64,000 nt of DNA from Epiperipatus broadwayi (GCA_028023455.1 JAQFVV010006203.1:9894876-9958875), one strand, 5' to 3'. Positions 47,190 to 58,645 are shown, counted from the stretch's first letter. Numbers and translations are program-made. Notes: a model not told the origin generated them from the letters alone.

Positions 47190-48841
47190 AAATAAAAAAA
47201 AATTTATTTCAAACAAAATTATAAAAATTGATAAATAATTATAAATTTCAGCAAATCCAATTTACTTTAAAAAATTTCGCTTGAGAATGCTCATAAAATT
47301 CTAAACATAGGAAGATAAAATCATAAGATGAAATCGACTATACTGTAAGTCTATTACTGGCAAATTTTTTCATAGTTTAATTGAACACGTGAAATTAAAC
47401 TGAATTAGACTTCCCCAAAAATGTCTTACGGCGAACTTGCACATAGTTTTATGAGAGAAATAATTCTGGTTTAAGTTATAAAAATTATCTGATAGATATT
47501 TTTAAAAAACGTCAATATTAGTTGCTTTTATTAGGAAGATATTTCTGAGAATAGAGTACTATGGAGAGCTATATTTAGGCAAAGTATTGAAATATTTCAG
47601 TCAAAAAAAATGTTACAGAAGAAATTAAAATACAGCATCTCAAAATCTATAAACAGACTACTAGATTAACGTTTTATATGTGAACCATTTGTGTTTCATG
47701 GATTGGTTTGTAGACATTTGTCTTTTATAGGTTGATTTATACAATCAGTACAAAACGCATCTCTTGTTTTGAAATTAGAATATCATACTTATTTGTGAAT
47801 GTTTATGGATGACATAGATATATAAACATCGTCAAGATTCTCAAGATGTAAGATAGTTTCATTTTTTCCAATTGATTATCCAAAACTCAAACTGAATTAG
47901 TTGTCTTCAAACTTAGTTGTATGGTGCCTGCAGTACCTTCTTAAGTTTTTTAATACTTACCATCTTATAATGTTTAACAGATTAATTTGTATTTACATTT
48001 AATGTTCTAAAAATTGTAACGTACTTATTTTTAACAAGTATAAAATGACATCAAGAAAAGTAAATATGAAATAAATAATCAGAATTATTTAACTTGCTAA
48101 TAAACAAAAGCCAAACATTTATAAATATATGGAGACTTTCAAAATCAGTTTCCTGTGGACCTGTGTTTTATTTTTTATTTTTACTGACAATTAGATTAGA
48201 AAGTTTAAATGACTAATTTAGTATAGATGTAACTATTTTAAAAATAGGAAGGTTTGGAATAAATTGAGATAAAGTAAGAACTCATAAAATTCCTTATAAG
48301 GAAATGAAAAAAAAAAGTATAAAATTATAAAGAGAATACTAAAAATAATGAAAATTTCTCAACATGCACAATTTTTTTTTTTTTGGGGGGGGGGGGTAAA
48401 AGGCTTTGTATTAATAAGATTGGATGTAATACTGTGACAATGATAAATATTCTTCTAAGATTATTAAACAGTAAATGCATATCAGACTTTTTTCCCTCTT
48501 GTAAAACAAACACAATTAAAAACATAACTTTATTATACAATATTCTACATAAAAATTGATGTATATCCAAATATATAACTAAAATTAAACGCATAGAAGA
48601 AACTATTAAGACAAGTGTCACAAAAAATTGAATTAACAACCACTAGAATTTTATATATGTAGATCATTTTACTTTACATAGAATAAGCAAATGATGCAGT
48701 ACTGTATATGTTACAAACTAAGAATAATCATTTTAAAGTTTAAATTTAGAATACAAAAATATTAAATGTATATACATGTAATACTGTTATAATATTAAAT
48801 TTTAATTTTACACAAATCATGTTTTAATTATAAATTTATTT
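47190..48841. other. AT-rich, nothing recognised
   Basis: A poly-G run of about 13 lies at 48384-48396. Otherwise nothing. Confidence 0.5.
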
Positions 48842-49012
48842 AAACGCACATTCATTACTTAAATAATATTCATTAAGGCTGTAGCAATGCGATAGTAGGG
48901 ACCTCTACAGGTCTTAAAACCACAAGCTTACTCTTGGAAGAAAAGAGGGGAACTATCGCATTTTATACGCATGTGATTGAGGCTACAGCCTTAATGAATA
49001 TTATTTACAAAT
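48842..49012. mobile_element. MITE family M, 24-bp terminal inverted repeats
   Basis: AATAATATTCATTAAGGCTG (48862 on) pairs with CAGCCTTAATGAATATTATT (to about 49005). A second inner pair GCGATAGT/ACTATCGC follows. The internal about 100 bp has no frame. A truncated relative lies at 15.68-15.76 kb, and a looser one in the duplicated units at 55.8-56.2 kb. Confidence 0.75.
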
Positions 49013-49431
49013 CTTGTTTGTCTTTTTGTAAATGATTTGCTAATTTTAAACTTTATGAATGATTTAAATAAATTGAATTGTAGTAAATTATTATTGTTAA
49101 TTATATGAATAAAGTAGTTATCTTTCTTATGAAACAAATGTGGACTTATTATCTCTAATTGTTATATCTGAAAATATCTACTATAATAACACTAACATTA
49201 TAAAATGTTTTGAAAAATTAACTAGTTTTTGCCTAAGAATTTTTTTTAAAAATCGGAATATTTCTAAAGTGCAGAAATGGTTAAACAAAAAATACTATAT
49301 TTTTCTTTTTCATTTATCATAAACATTTATAGAAAACACAAAAATATTCATTTATTAATTATAATTATCATTGGTAGGAGCTATTTGCGAATGAGTACAG
49401 TCATTCCAATTTCTTAAACAAAAATATAAAG

Positions 49432-49448
49432 ACATCATCATCATCATC

Positions 49449-49491
<43 letters not shown>

Positions 49492-49518
49492 CAACAACAA
49501 CAACAGCAACAACAACAG
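49432..49518. repeat. Compound (CAT)n(AAT)n(AAC)n microsatellite
   Basis: Three consecutive trinucleotide blocks. Confidence 0.95.
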
Positions 49519-49619
49519 TACACTAAAGATAAGCTTTATGAAGATTATAGAAACCAATTTGTGAATCACATATTAAATACACTGATCCATTACTCTGTTT
49601 ATTGGTTCTGTGGTATTTA

Positions 49620-49690
49620 ATACAGAGATATAATGGTAGACACTAGAATTCTAGATTCATAGACTGCAGTTCAAGCTATGGCATTTTCCT
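49620..49690 (+). repeat. tRNA-related fragment
   Basis: ATAATGGTAGACACTAGAAT and TGCAGTTCAAGCTATGGCAT have A-box-like and B-box-like parts. Low confidence. Confidence 0.3.
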
Positions 49691-49749
49691 GTTGTTTTAT
49701 GAATGCAAACAATACATTCTTCAATTATTTATTTATTTATTCTGTGTTA

Positions 49750-50988
49750 TTTTGTGATGTTGTTTTTAACTTTTTTTGCAGCATTCTTTTTTTTTAAAAA
49801 GACTTCAATATCTTGTCTAATTGTACACTACCATTGAATTTTATCCTTAGCCATATTTTCTCAAGGAAACAACCAATATTACATTCCTTAAAGTCCTATT
49901 GAAATAATCTTTATAATGTTAAAAGTCTGTCTCTTCCAGAATTCAACTTCATCAAATATACTTTCTTAATATGTCTTATAATGTTCATTTGCTTTGCATG
50001 AGTCAATCCAACAAAGATTTGGTTTTACAGTAATAGGCTCTTTGGTATCACATTCAACAAACTAAAAAGCACATTGATGTGCTTTATGATTTTGCAAACA
50101 TACTTTTAGAATTTCATGGAGCTTCCTTAAGTAAAATTTTTTGCTGTCCTTTATGTTGAGTCAATTCATAAACTGTCTCATTTTCATACAATAAATTAAG
50201 TAAAATGGCAGTTTTGTACTTACATCTTTGATACTATTTTCTTCAGATACTCAGCATAATCTAATTTAGTCACAACATTAATATCATTGAAAAATTTACA
50301 CTGATTTCTAATTAATATTTGTGGCTGCATCATGGAATCTGTGTTGCAACTCAACTCCTTCACTTACATTCTCTAATTTATAATCATTCAAGCTAAAAAG
50401 TTAATAAATGTTTTATCAATTGCTGATAAAGGAATCTTTATATGTTGCAATACTGTAGATCACTTTTTAATTTGGCAAGGATAATCCATTTATGAGGATA
50501 GTGTAAATCCGAAAACTATAAAGATGAAGATTTTGGTTTTGCTTTTTAAAATTAAAACTCTCATATGATCATTTAGTTATTAAACCATATATAAATAGTT
50601 AAAAATATCACTATCATAAAAATCAAAAGCAAAACAAAGTTGAAGTTACTCTACATCATTGTTTAACAATTTTTATTTCAAATGTCTCAGATTTTTTAGG
50701 TTTAGTAATAACATTTTCTTTCATTTTATTATATAGAAGCTTTATAGCATAAATATACTAGACCTGTTCAATTAATTGCACAAAATGTTTTGAAGCAAAT
50801 CTGTACATGCATTATATAATTCATTTCCTGTTCTGATATATTCCTTACTTTTGTTTGGTATCAAAAACCATATCCATAGTACTTTTTGATTTTGTAAAAT
50901 TATATTGAGTCTCTGTTAATAATTTATCCATGTCAGGAATTAACCTTTTCAATAAAATTTTTGAAAGTATCTTATTGTTTATGAGTCA
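49750..50988 (-). pseudogene. Non-LTR retrotransposon RT relic 2
   Basis: On minus: NNKILSKILLKRLIPDMDKL, LLTETQYNFTKSKSTMDMVF (the RT fingers region with the conserved RST-D block), then decayed blocks, VELQHRFHDAATNIN (EIQHR block) and ILKVCLQNHKAHQ (the WQDH block, Trp lost), then a C-terminal part. It lines up with relic 1 at 29.65-31.34 kb, so both derive from one LINE family. Heavily broken by stops and frameshifts. The catalytic YADD is not recognisable. Confidence 0.72.
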
Positions 50989-50989
50989 T

Positions 50990-51151
50990 TTCACAGTTTT
51001 TACTTTATACATTAGATAAAGTGCTGGGCTTGTCCTGGTATTTTTAATCTAATGATTGAATATCCTAGCACCTCACTGAGGATTCCAGTAGCAGAAACTG
51101 ATCTGAGGTTGAGGATATTCTACAAAGCTTGTTAAGAGTTTGTTTTGCAAG
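50990..51151 (+). ncRNA. Direct-repeat structured element, copy 1
   Basis: About 160 bp repeated 381 bp downstream. Predicted helices: CAGTTT (50994-50999) with AAACTG (51095-51100), and GTGCTGG (51021-51027) with CCTAGCAC (51064-51071, one bulge). CTGAGGA (51076-51082) and GAAAC follow, as in a hammerhead core. Stem II is nearly lost. Confidence 0.5.
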
Positions 51152-51362
51152 TTTTATATATAACATTTGTAAATACAAGCTTATTACATTAGGTCATGTG
51201 ACATCTGACTTGATTTTTTTTGTAATTTTATTTTTTTCTATAATGGCTTTGGCAATTTTATATTGCTAAAGCTATTAATATATGGTATATCTTAACTTAA
51301 TCCAGTCCCATATGGCTATTTAAGTTAGATAGCAGTATTGGAAGACATATGGATGTCTGAAA

Positions 51363-51531
51363 ATTTCAGAGTTTCTACTTAATAGTTATACATTAGATAA
51401 AGTGTTGGATTGTCCTGGTATTTTTAATCTAATGATTGAATATCCTAACACCTCACTGAGGATGACAGTAGCAGAAACTCATCTGAGGTTGGGGATATTC
51501 TACAAAACTTGTTAAGAGTTTGTTTTGCAAG
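51363..51531 (+). ncRNA. Direct-repeat structured element, copy 2
   Basis: Same fold with compensating changes: GAGTTT (51369-51374) with AAACTC (51475-51480), and GTGTTGG with CCTAACAC. The core CTGAGGA is at 51456-51462, with a 2-bp stem II TG/CA then GAAAC. Confidence 0.5.

Positions 51532-51573
<42 letters not shown>
51532..51573. repeat. (CT)n(AT)n microsatellite
   Basis: CT units followed by AT units directly after the second direct repeat. Confidence 0.95.
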
Positions 51574-52469
51574 TTGCATCTAAATACCACCTAAAATTCT
51601 TTTATACTATCAAGATAATAGTCTGAATATTAAAAATGCACTAAGATTTTGAACTAAGCCTACCTTCTTGTATACATATATAGTTCTGACACAAATAGGC
51701 AAATCCTATTACTGAAAAAAACTATAAAATAGAAACTAGTTTAGAGATGTGGATATATTATTTTCACTTAGTGTTCATTGATTACTCAAGTTTGCAAACA
51801 GATTGAATCATACTTTTTAAAAACAAAAGTCAAATGAAAACAGAAGGTCATGTGATGTTCTGATATTATATGCTAGTCTAGGCACTAAAATATAGTTACT
51901 GTCATTTTTAAATGGATATATTATTAAATTGGTTGGATTCAAAATTCAAAATTTGTTTTCAAATTTCAGTGAATTAGCTTAATAGAGAAGCATTATCTCT
52001 AATATTTCTTGTTAAAAATGCAATAAGCTAAAAACTAGTATGGGAATGTGAATACAATAGGACATATTTGTAATATCCATTGATTATTCGATAGGTGTCT
52101 TTGGAATACAGTTAAAACAATAATTTTCTGCTTCTAAAGTTATATCTATTACTGATTTATGCATCTTATATGATTTAACTGAAAATTGAAATGCTAGCAT
52201 AAATTATGTTAGAGTAAGAAAAACAATGTCGATCATCTATTGACAATGTTAAGATTATCACTTGGCTTTAGTATCTTATTTCTAATTTATTATTCAGTTT
52301 CTCTTTAAGTTAAGAACTTAATATACAATTTTTGCATATGCAACTTGAGGAATTTTCTTTGGGGATTCAGCATGATTTAACTTTTAAACATGTACATAAT
52401 TTTTTTTAGTAATTTATGCTTTTTTGATAGTTACTTTAACAAACCCTATAAAGAAATTTAATCAAAGAA
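51574..52469. other. AT-rich, nothing recognised
   Basis: No supported feature. Confidence 0.5.
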
Positions 52470-52545
52470 AAGTTGAACCCAGACTTTTAAGCTCCCTACA
52501 GTCATTCAATATAACCAATATATAACATACATGTGAAAAAAATAA

Positions 52546-52596
52546 ATGATCTCTAATATACATTTTTCATGCTGAACATCAATTGCTCTAGATCAT
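52546..52596 (-). ncRNA. Degenerate hammerhead motif
   Basis: Stem I ATGATC/GATCAT is intact. The core and stem II are shortened (TTGATGTTCAGCAT), but GAAA remains. Inactive. Confidence 0.45.
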
Positions 52597-52980
52597 CATC
52601 TTCCACATATATGTATAATTTATTGCTCAGTATCGGACAGGCTTCAATCCTCTCCACTCTCCAACTCTTCAATCATCCATATCACTAAAAATCTGATGAT
52701 GGAATGCTCAAAGCCCTCGATAATGCCAATGTTATAGTCATACCCATGCTATCCTTAAATCAGACTGACTCTTCATATTTAGGGTTTTAATATGTCCATT
52801 TAAATATGCAGAACATGGATGGTCATCATATAGGCTGAATATATTATACTGAAATACAAGAATAATGTAAATACTTAGATGTAATTAAAGAGACTTGAAC
52901 CCAGACTTTCAAGCTTTCTACAATCATTCACTCTACCCAATGTAACTGATACACATGACAATTTGCATGTGAAAAAGATA

Positions 52981-53043
52981 ATTGACCTCCAATATATGCA
53001 TTTCCTGCTGAACCAGCATTTGTCAGTTGGTCTGCATCAGCAT
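52981..53043 (-). ncRNA. Hammerhead motif, mutated core
   Basis: The core reads CTGACAA. Stem II TGCTG/CAGCA, GAAA and the GACCAA/TTGG part of stem I are intact. Confidence 0.5.
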
Positions 53044-53075
53044 CTCCCAATATAGATATATATAACAGATCGCTT

Positions 53076-54014
53076 TCTTTTCTAGATGTTTTAATTTACA
53101 AAAAATGTGATGAAACATTAACAATATCAGTTTACAGAAAATCCACCCATACAAACACATATCTAAGTTTTAATTCTCATCATCATCATCATGCTCAAAT
53201 TTTTTCTGTAGCAAAAAATCTTTTTACTAGAGCTTATAATTTATCTGATAAGGAACATCTTGCTCAAGAAATAGAACTTACAAAAAATATTCTTTTTCTA
53301 ATGATTATAATAATAACATCATATGTAAGGCTTTACATAGCATTGATACTAAAAGGAAAAAAGAGGATAAAATTGACAATTCATCTTTTAATAGAGTAAT
53401 TTTACCTTATATTAAAGGGGTTACTGATAAAATCAGTAGAAGACTATTTTGTTCTAATATAAAGACTACTTTTTCTACTGGCAAAAAAATTGATTTTTTA
53501 CATAAACCTAAAGACAGAATATTTTTGGAACACCAAGGAGTTTATGAAATTCTATGTTTGCAGTGCTCAAGAAGTTATGTAGATCAGTTTAATAGACAAA
53601 TAAATGTCAGAATTAAGGAACATAAAAATGATTTTAATCAAAAAATTAACACATCAGTTTTTACTTCCCATTTTTTAGAAATTGATCACAAACCTGACTT
53701 TGACAATGCAAAAATGCTTGCTAATTTAAATAGATATGATTTGAGAACCATGAGATAGTCAATTGAAATATTAAAGAGACCTTCTTGTTTAAATAGGGCT
53801 GATGAAACACAACCTATTCCAGCCATATGAAAACCTCTCATTTTATCTATGTCTTTTAATATTGATTTTAAATTAATAGGTGGTAAAACTAAGAGAAATC
53901 TACATTTTGATAAACCTCATATTCTGAATACTAAATATCAAACTGATTCTCATGCTTCATCTCACAATCAGTCATGTTACAGTATGAGATTGAACAAATT
54001 TTCTTTACCTTGAC
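53076..54014 (+). pseudogene. Penelope-like RT end + GIY-YIG, frameshifted
   Basis: Opens with SFLDVLIYKKCDETLTISVY (the LPFLDV motif), then the VYRKSTHTNTYLSF and HHHHHAQIFSVAKNLFTRAY blocks. A one-base loss at about 53293 shifts frame. After SNDYNNNIICKALH the linker leads to GVYEILCLQC, RSYVDQFNRQINVRIKEH (a YVD in place of YIG). A TAG at 53756-53758 and a TGA near 53828 break the C-terminus. It is diverged from the 6.7 kb copy, so it is a different and older Penelope lineage. RT catalytic motifs are missing. Confidence 0.85.
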
Positions 54015-54429
54015 AATGGCAGATGCTAGTTTGTCAAAATATCAGTATATAATAGAAAATAACATGTGGTTTTAGCCAGAAAATTATTTATATATATAAT
54101 CAGTGCTTGGTTTATATTACCCACTTTAATGGCCAGACTTCAATCCTCTCTACTGTCTAACTCTTCAAGTATCCGCATCACTAAAAATCTGATGGAATTC
54201 TCAAAGCTTTTGATGATGCCAATATTATAATCATGCCCATGTTGACCTTAAGTCACTCTGATCCCTCATATGTAGGACCTTAATACACTCATTTAAATAC
54301 ACAGAAGAAGAATGAGAAGAATACAAGCTGAAGTATATAATACTGAAATACAAATGTAATGTGCATACTTAATCTAGATGCAATAAAGGGAATTTGAACC
54401 CAGACATTCAAACTCCCTACATTCATCCC

Positions 54430-54905
54430 CTTTTCTTTGTATTTAAGTGAATAAGGTAAAGTTTTACATGTGAGAGGTCAGATTGACTTAAGGTCAACAT
54501 GGATATAACTATAATATTGGCATTATCAAGGGTTTTGAGCATTCTATTATCAAATTTTCAGGATGGTTGAAGAGTTGAAGAGTGGATAGGATTGAAACCT
54601 GTCCATTAAAGTGTGTGTATCTGCTATCTTAATATAAATCAAGCAATGATTATAAATATATGTGTAAGGGAGATGATGATCCATACCAACTGATGAGTGC
54701 TATTTCAGCATGAAATACTTATATTGATCCATACCAACTTATCAGTGCTGGTTCAGCATGAAATACTTATATTGGAGATCATGTATCTTTTTCACATGTA
54801 TGCGGTTATGTGTATTGGTCATATTGAATAAAATGGATGACTATAAGAGAGCTTGAATGTCTGGATTAAAATTTCCTTTAATTACATCTAGATTAAGTAT
54901 GTACA
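54430..54905 (+). mobile_element. H unit with duplicated ribozyme core
   Basis: Landmarks run GAGAGGTCAGATTGAC, GTCAACATGGATATAAC, GGTTGAAGAGTTGAAGAG, ATATGTGTAAGGGAGATGATG, ribozyme block, CATGTATGCGG, GAGCTTGAATGTCTGG, then ATTACATCTAGATTAAGTAT. Together with the minus units it forms a large inverted arrangement. Confidence 0.78.
54676..54782 (+). ncRNA. Double hammerhead core
   Basis: A 48-bp tandem duplication (54678-54725, 54726-54773) repeats the core. The first core CTGATGA (54690-54696) with GAAA (54712-54715) is intact; the second is CTTATCA with an intact GAAA. Outer ATGATC (54676-54681) pairs with GATCAT (54777-54782). Confidence 0.7.
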
Positions 54906-55775
54906 TTATACTTGTATTTCAATATTATAAAGAAATCTATAAATTCTAATAAAGAAAATAGATTCATCAGTGACTTAATTAAGTCTATAAATTCTGCCAC
55001 TTTATGTGTAAATTCTATGTCGATTATGATTTGCAAAAATCAGAGAGTGTTAAACTTCATTTCTAATTTACCTAAAATATGCAACTATGGCTGGTGGTGG
55101 AGGATCCTGAATATGTTAATAAGACTCCAATAAAGACCTAGATAGGTCAAATTCATCTATCATTATTCTCCGGTCTAAAAAAAAATTATGCTTTCCTGCA
55201 ATTTACTCTGCAAATATTAAACATTAATTTCATGTGCATTACTACACAAAATTTAATATCTATATTTGAAAAGTAGACTTGAATTCCTGGTTAAAGTCGA
55301 TAATTTTATGTATATGAAATAATGAATTGATGCTTTAATTAGAACAGTCTTGTATATACAGACTAATGTTTTTAAGGGGGGGGGGGATCATTGATATTGC
55401 TTTGGGTAAAAATTGCTATTATTAAACGTTTCCTTTTTATATATATATATAACCTTTAGATCGTGTATATTTTTATTGCGATGTTAATGTGTTTTCCTGC
55501 ACTAACATGTTTTTAGACAAGAAATCATGATAATAAGATAATAAAAACAGATATGTCTAACAATTTTAATTCTATTTCCTGAACATTTTATTAATATCTT
55601 GATAGAGACGTTTCTTGTTTGCTTGTTTCATTATCTTTATTAAACAAGATTAATAATAGTAATTATTTCAACAACTTGTAAAACATTAAAATATAATAAA
55701 AGTATCAAATACACTATCAATTCTGTTTTGTCATACATTTATCGATCATAAGACGTTAATCTGTCCCCCTCCCCC
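54906..55775. other. AT-rich, nothing recognised
   Basis: A poly-G run lies at about 55375-55387. Nothing else. Confidence 0.5.
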
Positions 55776-56166
55776 ACATCTTTTTTTCTATATTTTTCAA
55801 GTTAGAAAGATGAGTAAATGCAAGCTAGCTCCTCACAATCTTTTAATAATTTATCTTCTTATTATGTATTATAATAAGTTTTAATAGATTTGTAGGGGTC
55901 CCTACTGTCGTTTTTCAGGCGCAAGATCTTATGGTTATAGCCTTAATATATATTACTTTATCATTCTTTATAACATCTTTTTTTCTATATTTTTCAAGTT
56001 AGAAAGATGAGTAAATGCAAGCTAGCTCCTCACAATCTTTTAATAATTTATCTTCTTATTATGTATTATAATAAGTTTTAATAGATTTGTAGGGGTCCTA
56101 GTCGTTTTTCAGGCACAAGATCTTATGGTTATAGCCTTAATATATATTACTTTATCATTCTTTGTA
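55776..56166. repeat. Tandem duplication, 197-bp unit
   Basis: 55776-55972 is repeated at 55973-56166, almost identical apart from a small deletion in GGGTCCCTACTGTCG. The unit ends in GGTTATAGCCTTAATATATA, which resembles the MITE M terminus. Confidence 0.92.
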
Positions 56167-56414
56167 ACATAAAAGATTAACCAACTATAACTTTTTTTAA
56201 ATAATATATTACTAATAAAAAATAAGTACTGTATTTTCTTTTCATGCAATATATTTGGTCCATAAAGTATATACTGTATCTTTTTTTATAAATATTCTGA
56301 TTAAAGTATCTTGAAATAACCCATTTTTATTCTCATCTGATTATTTCGTTAGCTAATCTATCATCTGAGAGTCCTTTTTTTTTTTTAAATTGTGCATAGT
56401 ATAATGTAATGTAA

Positions 56415-56565
56415 TGGTAGAATGATGAATGCAAAAGCTAAAGATCTATGGATCATGGATTAGCCCTTAACTTTTAGTATTGTGACCTGTATGATTTTGT
56501 GTAATGGTAAATTAGCAAATTCTTGAGACGTTCAAGATCTATAGATCACAGCTCCATTTTGTCAT
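56415..56565 (+). repeat. Two tRNA-related fragments in direct orientation
   Basis: TGTAATGGTA...AAGATCTATGGATCATGG (from about 56410) and TGTAATGGTA...AAGATCTATAGATCACAG (from about 56500) are similar. The ATGGTAGA and GATC blocks recall A and B box positions, but weakly. Confidence 0.35.
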
Positions 56566-56947
56566 TCCTCTTTTAATTCTTGCTAAAAAAATTCTTATTA
56601 TTAAAGATTAAGGCTGCAATTTCACTGAATTGTTTTACTAATTTCTTCAAATAGTTTTTAATCAATATCTATTTTATATAATTCAAAAGCCATTGCTCTA
56701 AAATCAATATTATTTTTAAAAAGCTTTTTTTTAAGTTTATATTATTTTATTTTCTCTTTTGATTTTTTTTTTTGTTGTTGTTGTTGTTGTTAAACATAAA
56801 AATGATTCTAAAGCATATATATATATAATCATTAAAATCAGTCAACCCTTAGATAATCCCAATATCAATTACAATCATCATTATCAACCTGTTATCAAGG
56901 CAACCTTTTTTAACAATATAGATGGAATCCCATCTTTACATCCTAAA
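56566..56947. other. AT-rich, nothing recognised
   Basis: A short GTT run lies at about 56773-56790. Confidence 0.45.
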
Positions 56948-57115
56948 GATATGTGTGGGAGATGATGATCTGGACTAACTGATGAGTGCTGATTCAGCAT
57001 AAAGTATATAATTGGAAATCATCATTTTCACCTGTGTGTGGTCATGTGCATCAGGTGTACGAGATGAATTGGATGGTGAAAGGAGCTTGAAAATTTGGGT
57101 TCAAATCATAACTCC
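56948..57115 (+). mobile_element. Truncated H unit
   Basis: It begins at ATATGTGTGGGAGATGATGA, retains the ribozyme block (56965-57022) and the tRNA-like end with GGGTTCAAATCAT (57097-57109). The core CTGATGA (56979-56985) is intact but the GAAA region reads AAAG. Confidence 0.7.
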
Positions 57116-57700
57116 AGGATATAAAGTATACCTGCATTTAAATATTACAGACACTAAAGATTGTAATTAAACCACAGAGATTGAAATTATTGATACAAAA
57201 AAAATTAAATAAATCTCTTTACATAAGTAAATATAACCTAATCTGAGTGCAGACTAATAAATAGTCAATTATAACATTACAAACTGCAATTATATATATA
57301 TTGTAACGATATATAAATATGTCGTTACATTAATTTAAAATAAAATCTTAAAGTTCGCAAATAAAAATAAGTGTATTAATAAGAAAAAAAACACTAAACG
57401 CTAAAATTAAAATGTTTGTTAAACGTATAACGTATATATTATATTCGCACAGATGCAAAACTTTAAAAAAAAATTTTTATAAATAAAAAAAGTATTTGAA
57501 CGTACTTTTTTGATAAAAAAAAATAAAAGATTTAAATATAGAAATATTTTAATAAAGAAATAATATAAGTTAAAATAAAAACGTATTAATTAATTCCTGT
57601 AATCTGTAAATGGAAATGATTGTTTATTAATTATCCAAAAGCTGTGTAATTAAAAGGTCAGATGAAAAGTTAGATAAGAGAATAAAGAGAAATTAGCTTG

Positions 57701-57818
57701 ACCAATGGAAGCACCAAACCTCAGCTTGGACCTGAATGAAAAGGATGGATTGGTGACATTTTGTTGGTTGAATCCATAGGAGGACTATAAAAAGAAAAAT
57801 ATTGAGTTCCATTCAGTT
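57701..57818 (+). promoter_or_regulatory. CCAAT / TATA / initiator core promoter
   Basis: ACCAATGG (57701-57708), TATAAAAA (57786-57793) and initiator TCAGTT (57813-57818) with A+1 at 57815, 29 bp after the first T of the TATA box. This is the best-formed Pol II core promoter in the window. Confidence 0.55.
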
Positions 57819-57850
57819 TCCTGACAGTTTTTAGTTTCTAACTTGATTTG

Positions 57851-57890
57851 GTGAGACGAGCGACAAGACGCACTTGTCATCTTCTCTCAC
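57851..57890 (+). other. Nested leader hairpin
   Basis: GTGAGA/TCTCAC encloses GACAAG/CTTGTC with small internal loops, starting about 37 nt after the predicted transcription start. Confidence 0.55.
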
Positions 57891-58231
57891 TTATTTTTAA
57901 AAAAAAATGAAAAGACTGTGATACCAGAATAGAACCAGCTAATGCTACCTCCAAAATATCAGACCGGTCTTCCAGGAAAGTCTCCGTGGGAATTGCCAAC
58001 AGGAACCTGGACTCTTCTACCTTAAGCAATAGAACTGAACAATTGTTAAAATCATAAAATTAAATAAGAACTTTAAAGATTTGATAAGTTAATTTAAATT
58101 TTAAAAAAAGAACTTTTCTCTGACTTATGTGTCAACTCAATTAATAATGTTTAATTTTATATGTCTTACATTTTATAAAAATCATTTCCATTTATTTGTA
58201 TTAATATTTATAGTTTAAATTTTAAATGAGG

Positions 58232-58645
58232 AAATTTAAGTTGGGTATGGACGTTGCATAGATTCGTCAGCGGTTAATTATGTTGCTGTTTCATAGTCGA
58301 TTGGAATATATAAGTCATCATGTCACTGCAGCATCTTATGATGAATGCTATTGGCTTTTTTTGTATTCCCTGTGCAATTGACATTATCGATGATTTTGTA
58401 TTCTGATCGGTTGTGTTTATTTTGGAACGTTTTAACCATGGAATCTATGCAGCCGATCTATACTCAACATTATAAAACAAACTGTATAAAATTCATCTAT
58501 GCGAACATAATTAAATGTTAAATTTAAGTCGGGTGTGAATGGCTGTATAGATTTGTAAAGTTATATATATATAGTTTAAGGGAGGGTAATCTTAGGTTAT
58601 TCGTTTCGTAGTTGAATTAGCTCAATGGATTGGATATATTTGTGT
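58232..58645 (+). repeat. Diverged direct repeat, 288 bp apart
   Basis: AAATTTAAGTTGGGTATGG... (58232) and AAATTTAAGTCGGGTGTG... (58520) continue similarly through a GCATAGATTCGT / GTATAGATTTGT block and a CATAGTCGATTGGAATA / CGTAGTTGAAT...GATTGGATA block. Confidence 0.55.

Larger units (their letters stand above)
52470..54430 (-). mobile_element. Head-to-tail H units interrupted by Penelope
   Basis: Three consecutive minus-strand units. B-box ends (TTGAACCCAGAC) fall at about 52473, 52895 and 54395. The first two are 422 bp apart, which gives the monomer length. The second unit is split in its TATATA linker by a Penelope fragment (about 53066-54084), with TATATATA on both sides. The third is cut after its B-box end and is followed by inverted plus-strand units. 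Confidence 0.8.

Noticed and set aside
52470-54430. CRISPR-like array from the recurring H blocks
   Set aside because: Units are about 420 bp with no short direct repeats or spacers, and the sequence is clearly eukaryotic.
55376-55387. Poly-G runs (also 48384-48396 and 1860-1869) as functional G-quadruplexes
   Set aside because: They are single homopolymers with no four-tract arrangement; likely slippage or sequencing-prone sites.
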